IMG/VR virus record: IMGVR_UViG_3300036770_005084 | Coordinates: 1-64,000 of that record | Direction: 5' to 3' (one strand) | DNA length: 64,000 nt | Source: a virus | Part shown: in pieces, positions 57,695 through 64,000 of the stretch | How positions within the stretch are numbered: position 1 is the stretch's first letter | Layout of the letters: each line of letters starts with the position of its first letter | Made by a program: the position numbers and the translations under genes | The notes under the pieces: generated by a model | The model's input: only the letters and a program-made list of their open reading frames with translations | Database searches by the model: none | Told to the model about the DNA's origin: nothing

Positions 57695-58206
57695 TGAATA
57701 TTTTTGTCACTTCTCCCTGGCCTGCTGAAAGTGCTGTTTGTCTTCCAGATAAACATATCGTTAAAATGCCTCTAGAGTGCTGCCAGATGCTTTCTATTGT
57801 TGCATCTGAGAAATGGGGATATGGTTACGGTACTCTCCCTAAGGCAGATGGAACTCCTTATAAAACCGAAAAGGGTGCATTTAGAAATCATCCTTGTACC
57901 AAGTGGGCAATGGAAAGTATTCATAATGCCTATTGGTTAATCAAGTGGGGACTGAACTTGTCTGATGAATACTGTCTTCGGTATAATAAGACTCACTCCT
58001 GTTACAACACTCTTGTGGAGGCATACTACCTGTTTCCAAAGGGTAAGATTACAGAAGTGACTCCATTTGCTCGTGCTATGCCTGAGGAATGGAAATTTGA
58101 TAGCACTATTGATACATTTGAAGCATATCGAAGATACATTGCATCTAAACCTTGGGTATCTGAAAATTATCTTCGTATGCCACAACGCAAACCTGATTGG
58201 GTATAA
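57694..58206 (+). CDS. Conserved phage protein of unknown function, 170 aa
   Basis: The 170-aa protein has LPDKHIVKMPLECCQML near the start, AFRNHPCTKWAMESIHNAYWL in the middle (NHPCTKWAMES), and NLSDEYCLRYNKTH after it. From memory this D-K-H-V-x-K-M...NHPC-x-x-W-A...YGKxH plan occurs in many T4-like cyanophages and other phages, with conserved histidines and acidic residues that suggest an enzyme. The reaction is unknown. It lies between genes 45 and 44, one base overlapping the clamp gene. Confidence 0.72.
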   Translation: MNIFVTSPWPAESAVCLPDKHIVKMPLECCQMLSIVASEKWGYGYGTLPKADGTPYKTEKGAFRNHPCTKWAMESIHNAYWLIKWGLNLSDEYCLRYNKTHSCYNTLVEAYYLFPKGKITEVTPFARAMPEEWKFDSTIDTFEAYRRYIASKPWVSENYLRMPQRKPDWV

Positions 58207-58209
58207 ATT

Positions 58210-59154
58210 ATGACAAGTGAATTTCTTTTTGTGGAAAAATATCGTCCGAAAGTAATTGACGATTGTATTCTTCCGGATGAAACTAAAAAAATATTTAAGG
58301 AGTTTGTTGCTAAAGGAGAAATTCCAAATCTTCTTTTATCAGGACCTCCAGGGATTGGTAAAACTACAATTGCAAAAGCACTATGCAATGAACTAGGAGC
58401 AGATTTTTATGTCATCAACGGATCCGACGAAGGACGTTTCTTGGATACTGTACGGAACCAAGCAAAAAACTTTGCTTCGACCGTCTCACTTACGGGATCT
58501 TCTAAACACAAAGTCATCATCATCGATGAGGCAGATAACACAGGGAACGACGTACAACTCCTATTGCGGGCAAATATTGAGACATTTTATAGCAACTGCC
58601 GATTCATCTTTACCTGTAACTATAAAAACAAAATCATCGAACCTCTTCACTCCCGATGTGCAGTCATTGACTTCACTCTCAGAGGAAAAGAGAAAGTACA
58701 ACTTGCAGGGAATTTCTTTCAGAGGTTACGATTTATCCTTGATCAGGAAAAGATTGAGTATGATGAAAAAGTCGTTGCGGAACTCGTATCCAAACATTTT
58801 CCCGATTTTCGACGTGTTCTAAATGAATGCCAAAAATATTCTTCAAGTGGAAAGATTGACTCTGGAATTTTATCCTCATTAGTAGATATAAACGTCAGTA
58901 GTCTAATTAAAGATATGAAGGATAAGAAGTTCAATGATGTTAGAAAATGGGTTGTATCAAATTTAGATAATGATCCAACGACATTACTTAGAAAAATTTA
59001 CGATGCTGGATATACTTCCTTAAAACCAGAATCGATTCCTTCGGCAGTATTGATTATTGGAAAATATCAATATCAATCTGCATTTGTTGCTGATCAAGAA
59101 ATTAATCTCTTGGCAGCATTGACAGAAATTATGTGTGAGTGTGAATTTAAATGA
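58210..59154 (+). CDS. gp44: gp44 clamp loader large subunit
   Basis: The 314-aa protein compares with T4 gp44 (319 aa). Features: Walker A GPPGIGKT (45-52), Walker B VIIIDEAD (102-109) and the SRC arginine-finger motif (148-150). It forms the pentamer with gp62 that loads gp45. A segment at about 58410-58820 uses GC-richer codons than the rest of the gene; see the findings. It overlaps the next gene by four bases (ATGA). Confidence 0.96.
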   Translation: MTSEFLFVEKYRPKVIDDCILPDETKKIFKEFVAKGEIPNLLLSGPPGIGKTTIAKALCNELGADFYVINGSDEGRFLDTVRNQAKNFASTVSLTGSSKHKVIIIDEADNTGNDVQLLLRANIETFYSNCRFIFTCNYKNKIIEPLHSRCAVIDFTLRGKEKVQLAGNFFQRLRFILDQEKIEYDEKVVAELVSKHFPDFRRVLNECQKYSSSGKIDSGILSSLVDINVSSLIKDMKDKKFNDVRKWVVSNLDNDPTTLLRKIYDAGYTSLKPESIPSAVLIIGKYQYQSAFVADQEINLLAALTEIMCECEFK

Positions 59155-59318
59155 AGAAAAAGACAACCCCAGAAAATGTTAATGAAGCAAATAATGCTTT
59201 GTTTAAGTCAAAGATGAATATTCCAGAAGCAGCAGAACATTGCGGAATGACCATAAAAGAAATGAAAATGACTTTTACAGAGTATCTAAAATATCATCCT
59301 CCAACTTATGAAAATTGA
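59151..59318 (+). CDS. Small conserved protein between genes 44 and 62, 55 aa
   Basis: The ATG overlaps the stop of gene 44 and the end overlaps gene 62 by 11 bases. The product MKKKTTPENVNEANNALFKS... continues with AAEHCGMTIKEMKMTFTEYL, resembling a helix-turn-helix segment. From memory, cyanophages have a short gene at this location. DNA binding is inference. Confidence 0.7.
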   Translation: MKKKTTPENVNEANNALFKSKMNIPEAAEHCGMTIKEMKMTFTEYLKYHPPTYEN

Positions 59319-59694
59319 ACTGAAGGATTGGTTAAACTCAATTAACCAAACTAAGCATAATATTATTGATGAAGATTTGCAGGTGGAAAAAGAATATCCT
59401 CCTTATATTATTAATAAATGTATGTCTGGATATATTGATACTATAATGCTTGCAAACGAAATAAATCTTCTTCCAAGATTGGACAAAAAACTACAATATG
59501 ATTTTTATATAAATATTGTTAGGAAAAGGAAAAGATTTTCTCCTTGGGTCCGAAAAGAAAAAATCGAAAATCTTGAATGTATTAAATCTTACTATGGTTA
59601 TAGTAATGAAAAAGCAGAACAAGTGTTGAAGATTTTATCAACTGAACAAATTAACTTTATCAAATCAAAAACTGAAACTGGAGGAATGAAATGA
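59308..59694 (+). CDS. gp62: gp62 clamp loader small subunit
   Basis: The 128-aa protein is shorter than T4 gp62 (187 aa), as is usual in cyanophages. LKDWLNSINQTKHNIIDED and YPPYIINKCMSGYIDTIMLAN are the gp62 signature; the C-terminal region is a basic helix (NIVRKRKRFSPWVRKE). It completes the gp44/62 loader. It overlaps regA by four bases. Confidence 0.92.
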   Translation: MKIELKDWLNSINQTKHNIIDEDLQVEKEYPPYIINKCMSGYIDTIMLANEINLLPRLDKKLQYDFYINIVRKRKRFSPWVRKEKIENLECIKSYYGYSNEKAEQVLKILSTEQINFIKSKTETGGMK

Positions 59695-60131
59695 GTGTTG
59701 TGACCGAACCTGAAGTTAAGTGGCAACAAAATCAAATGATTGAAGTTCTGCTTAATGAACCTGATGATTTCCTAAAAGTGCGAGAAACACTTACTAGGAT
59801 TGGGGTTGCCTCTCGAAAGGAGAAAAAAATATACCAGTCTTGCCATATCTTGCATAAGCAGGGCAGATATTATTTGGTTCACTTTAAGGAGTTATTTGCA
59901 CTTGATGGAAAACATGCAAATATCACTGTCAATGATATTCAACGAAGAAATCGTATTGCGCAATTATTGGCAGATTGGGGTTTAATTACTATTGTAACTC
60001 CAGAAAAAATCCAAGATATTGCTCCTTTAAATCAAATTAAAGTTATTGCATATAAGGAAAAAGGTGAGTGGATTCTAGAAACCAAATACAATATTGGTTC
60101 TAAAAAGAAGCATTTGGTAGAACCCGAATGA
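59691..60131 (+). CDS. regA: RegA translational repressor
   Basis: The 146-aa protein is slightly longer than T4 RegA (122 aa). It has MIEVLLNEPDDFLKVRETLTRIG, written in part as DDFLKVRETLTRIG, then SCHILHKQGRYYLVHFKELF and NDIQRRNRIAQLLADWGLI, the RegA core with the RNA-binding surface. In T4 it binds ribosome sites of early genes and stops their translation. A strong terminator follows five bases later. Confidence 0.94.
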   Translation: MSVVTEPEVKWQQNQMIEVLLNEPDDFLKVRETLTRIGVASRKEKKIYQSCHILHKQGRYYLVHFKELFALDGKHANITVNDIQRRNRIAQLLADWGLITIVTPEKIQDIAPLNQIKVIAYKEKGEWILETKYNIGSKKKHLVEPE

Positions 60132-60135
60132 TTTT

Positions 60136-60162
60136 GGGGGGTATTCCTACCCCCCTTTTTTT
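60136..60162 (+). terminator. Rho-independent terminator after regA
   Basis: GGGGGGTA (60136-60143) pairs with TACCCCCC (60148-60155) around TTCC, followed by a T-run to 60162. It ends the replisome operon. Confidence 0.95.
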
Positions 60163-60235
60163 ATGAATCTTATATAATTATATACGGATGCCTTTTGGGT
60201 CCATGTATAACACTTGCTTTAATAGGAGAAAAAAA

Positions 60236-60667
60236 ATGTCTGTAATTACAAAGTTTAATACTTCAAATCTTCAAAAGTTTTTGAACGAAATTGATAGATA
60301 TTACATTGGTGGGGATGAGTGGATTAAAAGAATGTATAATGCAAGTTATAATGATACTAACTATCCACCGTATAATGTCATTAGGGAAAACGATAATGAA
60401 ATTAAATTGGAAGTTGCTGTAGCAGGTTTTAAGTCTAATGATATTAACGTATATACTGAAGATGGTAAGTTAGTTATTGAATGTAATAAGGAAGTAAACA
60501 ATAATAAAGAATATGTTTATCATGGATTAGCAACCAGAGCATTTAAGAGGCAATGGACCATCTCAGATGATATGGAGGTAAAATCTGTAAATCATGAGGA
60601 TGGTGTTTTAATGGTGCTTTTAGAAAAAGTTATTCCAGAAAATAAAAAGAAGAAAGTTTGGTTCTAA
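60236..60667 (+). CDS. hsp20: Hsp20-family small heat-shock protein
   Basis: The start is ATG 60236, seven bases after AGGAGA; the frame upstream starts earlier but without a ribosome site. The 143-aa protein has an alpha-crystallin domain: NEIKLEVAVAGFKSNDINVY, VYHGLATRAFKRQWTIS (the class A sHSP signature) and VLMVLLEKVIPE. Cyanophage hsp20 genes are common and are thought to help virion or host protein folding. It is a single-gene unit between two terminators. Confidence 0.93.
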   Translation: MSVITKFNTSNLQKFLNEIDRYYIGGDEWIKRMYNASYNDTNYPPYNVIRENDNEIKLEVAVAGFKSNDINVYTEDGKLVIECNKEVNNNKEYVYHGLATRAFKRQWTISDDMEVKSVNHEDGVLMVLLEKVIPENKKKKVWF

Positions 60668-60691
60668 ATATAATTGAATATCGTCGGCGCA

Positions 60692-60731
60692 GGGCACAAG
60701 TGGCAAAATCCACTTGACGTGCCCTTTTTTT
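60692..60731 (+). terminator. Rho-independent terminator after hsp20, with embedded -35
   Basis: GGGCAC (60692-60697) pairs with GTGCCC (60719-60724); an inner AAGTGG (60698-60703) pairs with CCACTT (60710-60715); a T-run follows to 60731. A GAC bulge on the 3' side (60716-60718) forms part of a TTGACG -35 element. Confidence 0.9.
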
Positions 60732-60742
60732 CTTGCTAGAAT
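60714..60742 (+). promoter_or_regulatory. Sigma-70-like promoter (TTGACG-17-TAGAAT) inside the terminator
   Basis: TTGACG (60714-60719), a 17-base spacer and TAGAAT (60737-60742) with TGC before it. It would drive the genes at 60766, 61049 and gene 43. The -35 lies in the 3' arm of the hsp20 terminator. Confidence 0.75.
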
Positions 60743-60765
60743 AAATGTTGAGTTAATATGTAATT

Positions 60766-61077
60766 ATGGCAGTAAAAATTTTAATTCTTAAATCTCTTGA
60801 AGATGTAATCGCAGAAGTACAAGAAGTATTTACTGGTCTGGAAGTTACATCATATAAACTGGAAAATCCATACACGGTATCTATTCAGCAATCTGAACCT
60901 TCGAATGGTTCTGATATTGTAACTAAAGTCGGATTTTATCCATATGCACCACTAGCAAAAGGTAGCACTGTAGAAATTCGATCTGATTGGGTTGTTTCAA
61001 TTGTTGATCCAATCGAAGAGATTCAAAAATCATATGAGGAAAAGGTAAATGGAAAATCTAAAACTTCTGATATTTAA
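60766..61077 (+). CDS. Small conserved protein, Sm-like plan, 103 aa
   Basis: A 103-aa protein: first strand ILILKSLEDVIAEVQEV, then YKLENPYTVSIQ, a glycine/proline turn, and VEIRSDWVVSIVDPIEEI. The order (strand, x-L-x-NP, strand, hydrophobic-D-W-V-x-x-I-V-D-P) is shared with the genes at 61049 and 52634. From memory, cyanophages have similar small genes near gene 43. RNA binding is possible but not shown. It overlaps the next gene by 29 bases. Confidence 0.7.
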   Translation: MAVKILILKSLEDVIAEVQEVFTGLEVTSYKLENPYTVSIQQSEPSNGSDIVTKVGFYPYAPLAKGSTVEIRSDWVVSIVDPIEEIQKSYEEKVNGKSKTSDI

Positions 61078-61300
61078 GAATACACTAGAACTAATTTGTG
61101 AAATTAAAGAACTATCTGCGGAACTTGGAGAACCAGATTGTAAATTAATTAATCCACTAAGAATCTTGAATAATGATACTCTAGAAAGGTGGCCAAATTA
61201 TACAAATCAAAAGGAAATCATAGTACATTCGGATTCTATTTTAACAATTGTAGATCCAGAACCAAAATACATTGAACTTTATTTGAAAGCAATTAAATGA
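61049..61300 (+). CDS. Small conserved protein, Sm-like plan, 83 aa
   Basis: The 83-aa protein repeats the plan of the gene before it: LLIFKNTLELICEIKEL, CKLINPLRIL, then IIVHSDSILTIVDPEPKYIELY. It lacks the longer C-terminal helix and so looks like a shortened paralogue. Its stop overlaps the ATG of gene 43 by four bases, implying coupled translation with the polymerase. Confidence 0.7.
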   Translation: MENLKLLIFKNTLELICEIKELSAELGEPDCKLINPLRILNNDTLERWPNYTNQKEIIVHSDSILTIVDPEPKYIELYLKAIK

Positions 61301-63792
61301 AATTTTATACCAACATAGTTCTTGTCGGAAATGAAATTCTTTCTAGAGGATATGATAATGGAGAGCATTTTAAAAATAGGGAAATGTTTTATCCAAAACT
61401 TTATTTGAGTACAAATAAGCAAACAAACTATAAAACTCTTGAAGGAAACTATGTTGAGGAAATAAATCCAGGAACAATTAGGGAGACGAGAGAGTTCATT
61501 GAAAAATATGAAAACGTAGAAAACTTTAATCTCTATGGTAATACGAGATATATTAATCAATATATCTCAGATAATTATCCTGAAGATCAAATTAAATTTG
61601 ACATCTCTAAAATTAAATTAGTTACAATTGACATTGAGGTGGCATCAGAAAATGGATTCCCAGACGTTAGATCTTGTCAAGAACAAATACTTACAATTTC
61701 AATCCAAAACTATACTACTAAAAATATAATAACCTGGGGGTTACATGAATTTAATAATACAAATCCAAAGGTGCATTATGTTAAATGTGATAATGAAGAA
61801 GACTTACTGAGAAAATTTGTAGAGTATTGGTATTATGAACCTCCAGAAGTTATTACGGGATGGAATTGTGAATTATATGACATTCCATATTTGTGTTCTA
61901 GGATTTCTAAAGTTATTGGTGAAAAGCAAGTTAAAAAATTATCTCCTTGGGGAATTGTCACTGAAAATGAGATTCTAATAACCGGAAGAAAATATCTAAA
62001 GTTTGATATTGCTGGAATTACAGTATTAGATTATTTGGATCTTTACAAAAAGTTTACATATACTAATCAAGAGTCTTATAGACTAGATCATATTGTATCT
62101 GTAGAACTTGGTGAGAAAAAATTGGATCACTCAGAGTACGATACATTTAAAGAGTTTTATACAAATGATTGGCAAAAATTTGTAGAATACAACATCAAAG
62201 ACGTTCAACTCGTTGATCGTCTTGAGGATAAGATGAAACTAATTGAACTTGCCATTACTATGGCATATGATTCAAAAAGTAATTATAATGATGTATTCTA
62301 TCAAGTTAGAATGTGGGATTCAATTATCTACAATTATCTTCGCAAAAGGAATATTGTAATTCCATTTAAAAAGGAAAGTAGGAAGGATCAAAAATATGCT
62401 GGAGCATATGTAAAAGAACCAGTTCCTGGTAAGTATGATTGGGTGGTTAGTTTTGACTTAAACAGTCTATATCCACACCTGATCATGCAATATAATATTT
62501 CTCCAGAAACACTTGTAGATAAACGACATCCAAATGTAAATGTCGATAAAATTCTAAAACAAGAATTGGATTTTTCTGAATATGATCAATATGCCGTATG
62601 TGCGAATGGTGCATTATATCGAAAAGATATTCGGGGATTTCTTCCGGAGTTGATGGAGAAAATGTATAGTGATCGAGTAATCTTCAAAAAGAAGATGATT
62701 GATGCAAAAAAAGAATATGAAAAAAATCCATCTCAAGAAATCTTAAAGGAAATCTCAAGATGCAATAATATCCAAATGGCAAAAAAGATTTCTCTTAACT
62801 CTGCTTATGGTGCTGTTGGAAACGAATATTTTAGATACTTTCGTATCGAAAATGCAGAGGCAGTAACTTTATCTGGACAGGTTTCAATCCGATGGATTGA
62901 AAATAAAATGAATTCCTACCTAAATAAACTTCTTAAAACGGAGAATGTTGATTATGTTATTGCTTCAGATACTGATTCTATTTACCTTAATATGGGTCCT
63001 TTGGTTGAACGTATATACAAAGGAAGAGAGAAGACTACTGAGGGCATTGTCACATTCCTTGATAAGATCTGTAAGGTGGAACTTGAAAAGTATATTGAAA
63101 GTTGCTACCAAGAATTGTCTGAGTATGTAAATGCATACGATCAGAAAATGAGTATGAAGAGAGAGAACATTGCTGAACGTGGAATCTGGACCGCAAAGAA
63201 AAGATATATTCTCAATGTTTGGGATAGTGAGGGTGTCAGATATTCTGAACCAAAATTAAAAATCATGGGTCTTGAGGCAGTAAAGTCATCAACTCCTGCA
63301 CCTTGTCGTCAAATGATTAAGGATGCCTTTAATATTATAATGACTAAAAGTGAAGATGATGTAATTGAGTTCATTAATGCAAGTAGAAAAAAATTCTATT
63401 CATTAACACCAGAAGAAATTTCATTTCCAAGATCTGCAAATAATATTGAAAAGTATAGATCAACCTCTACAATTTATATTAAAGGGTGTCCAATTCATAT
63501 TCGAGGGGTATTACTATACAATCACTATTTGAAAAAGAATTCACTTGAAAATAAATATCCTCTCATTAACAATGGAGAAAAGATAAAATTTTGTTACCTG
63601 AAAACCCCAAACACAATTCATGAGAACGTAATATCATTCATTCAACAATTTCCAAAAGAACTTAATATTCAAAGATATGTTGATTATGAACTTCAATTTG
63701 AAAAAAGTTTTATTGAACCATTAAAAACTATTCTAAATTGTATTGGATGGGGAATCGAGAAAACTAATACATTGGAGTCTTTATTTGGATGA
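61297..63792 (+). CDS. gp43: gp43 family B DNA polymerase
   Basis: The 831-aa protein compares with T4 gp43 (898 aa). Exonuclease motifs: Exo I DIE (112-114), Exo II GWNCELYD (188-195) and Exo III YNIKD (298-302). Polymerase motifs: A DLNSLYP (387-393), B KISLNSAYGAVGN (497-509) and C SDTDS (557-561). All catalytic aspartates are present, so both activities are expected. It copies phage DNA with gp45 and gp44/62. It overlaps a 42-aa gene by four bases. Confidence 0.98.
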   Translation: MKFYTNIVLVGNEILSRGYDNGEHFKNREMFYPKLYLSTNKQTNYKTLEGNYVEEINPGTIRETREFIEKYENVENFNLYGNTRYINQYISDNYPEDQIKFDISKIKLVTIDIEVASENGFPDVRSCQEQILTISIQNYTTKNIITWGLHEFNNTNPKVHYVKCDNEEDLLRKFVEYWYYEPPEVITGWNCELYDIPYLCSRISKVIGEKQVKKLSPWGIVTENEILITGRKYLKFDIAGITVLDYLDLYKKFTYTNQESYRLDHIVSVELGEKKLDHSEYDTFKEFYTNDWQKFVEYNIKDVQLVDRLEDKMKLIELAITMAYDSKSNYNDVFYQVRMWDSIIYNYLRKRNIVIPFKKESRKDQKYAGAYVKEPVPGKYDWVVSFDLNSLYPHLIMQYNISPETLVDKRHPNVNVDKILKQELDFSEYDQYAVCANGALYRKDIRGFLPELMEKMYSDRVIFKKKMIDAKKEYEKNPSQEILKEISRCNNIQMAKKISLNSAYGAVGNEYFRYFRIENAEAVTLSGQVSIRWIENKMNSYLNKLLKTENVDYVIASDTDSIYLNMGPLVERIYKGREKTTEGIVTFLDKICKVELEKYIESCYQELSEYVNAYDQKMSMKRENIAERGIWTAKKRYILNVWDSEGVRYSEPKLKIMGLEAVKSSTPAPCRQMIKDAFNIIMTKSEDDVIEFINASRKKFYSLTPEEISFPRSANNIEKYRSTSTIYIKGCPIHIRGVLLYNHYLKKNSLENKYPLINNGEKIKFCYLKTPNTIHENVISFIQQFPKELNIQRYVDYELQFEKSFIEPLKTILNCIGWGIEKTNTLESLFG

Positions 63793-63917
63793 TAACACTA
63801 CAGTTGACTTTATTAGAATTGAAGAGTATCCTAAAGGGAATACAATATAAAAACGAACCCCTTTATAATAAATTAGTAACAATTTATTATGCTAACATTT
63901 TACCTAAGGAGGATTGA
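63789..63917 (+). CDS. Small protein between gene 43 and uvsX, 42 aa
   Basis: ATG 63789 overlaps the stop of gene 43, and the TGA overlaps the ATG of uvsX by one base. The product MITLQLTLLELKSILKGIQY... is helical with a positively charged middle. AAGGAGG near its end (63906-63912) is the ribosome site for uvsX. Both overlaps suggest that it is really translated. Confidence 0.6.
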   Translation: MITLQLTLLELKSILKGIQYKNEPLYNKLVTIYYANILPKED

Positions 63918-64000
63918 TGGATTTTTTAAAAGATATTGTTAAAGAAATTGGAGGAGAATACACACAACTTGCTGCAGACATTGATGAAACAGAAACTTAT
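63917..64000 (+). CDS. uvsX: UvsX recombinase, N-terminal part (cut by window end)
   Basis: Only 28 codons are in the window: MDFLKDIVKEIGGEYTQLAAD followed by IDETETY, written here in parts. This N-terminus (M-D-F-L-K-D-x-V-K-E-I-G-x-E-Y) is the usual start of UvsX in T4-like cyanophages, and the gene lies directly after gene 43 as in that group. UvsX is the RecA-like strand-exchange protein that works with UvsY and UvsW. AAGGAGG lies just upstream. Confidence 0.82.
   Translation, partial: MDFLKDIVKEIGGEYTQLAADIDETETY

Noticed and set aside
58409-58822. 137-codon + frame inside gene 44
   Set aside because: It lies entirely within a clear gp44 ATPase core with Walker B and SRC motifs in the main frame. 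Its length is explained by the local codon composition.
1-64000. CRISPR arrays, insertion sequences, integrase or attachment sites
   Set aside because: No regularly spaced repeats, transposase, integrase or paired att-like repeats were seen. The direct repeats at 9330 and 9569 are not next to a tRNA or integrase.
1-64000. Photosynthesis or other auxiliary metabolic genes (psbA, psbD, hli, talC, phoH)
   Set aside because: None of the proteins in the window matches these families. They are common in related phages and may lie outside the window.

Overview
The window is part of the genome of a T4-like myovirus of the marine cyanophage type. Essentially every gene reads on the + strand. The T4 core genes appear in cyanophage order: 25-6-7-(904 aa)-8-(DUF4815 protein)-13-14-15-16-17-18-19-20-(67-like)-21-22-23, then a gene at the gene-3 position, uvsY, uvsW, 55, 47, 46, 45, 44, 62, regA, hsp20, 43 and the first codons of uvsX. 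A cyanobacterial host is inferred from three things: a DUF3110-type gene between 47 and 46, a DUF4815 baseplate protein and a YHYH domain in the giant gp7 (both familiar from cyanophages), and 9-mers matching the cyanobacterial DnaA box. No photosynthesis gene lies in the window, so the host assignment is inference. The DNA is AT-rich, most strongly in the late structural genes. The early region and gene 23 are richer in GC.

Layout. (1) 1-9.2 kb: an accessory early region with about 28 mostly tiny genes, tRNA-Arg(TCT), tRNA-Thr(TGT), a metallophosphoesterase, an SF2 helicase and an ArdA-like antirestriction protein. It is divided into short operons by a recurrent intergenic module, a GTGCCAC...GTGGCAC hairpin followed by an extended -10 promoter (TGCTATAAT type). 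(2) 9.23-10.08 kb: about 850 bases with no convincing gene. They hold six DnaA-box-like 9-mers, five of them in 55 bases, flanked by a 24-bp direct repeat, plus consensus sigma-70-like promoters, eight TTCGTG repeats and an 11-base G run. (3) 10.1-11.6 kb: a GT-A type glycosyltransferase and small genes, closed by a strong terminator. (4) 12-37 kb: baseplate, neck and tail-completion genes, including proteins of 2744, 904 and 2112 aa. (5) 36.7-50.2 kb: terminase, sheath, tube, portal, prohead core, protease, scaffold and major capsid protein, with many T4-type late promoters (TATAAATA and variants) and a UUCG-loop terminator after gene 23. (6) 50.2-64 kb: recombination and replication genes, the late sigma factor gp55, and RegA.

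How the parts work together. Host-type promoters drive the early genes and the replication/recombination block. gp55 together with the clamp gp45, loaded by gp44/gp62, would activate the TATAAATA late promoters in front of the virion genes. UvsX, UvsY, UvsW and gp46/47 support recombination-dependent replication by gp43, and gp17/gp16 package the DNA into the gp20-gp23 prohead matured by gp21. The two tRNAs read AGA and ACA, codons favoured in the AT-rich late genes.
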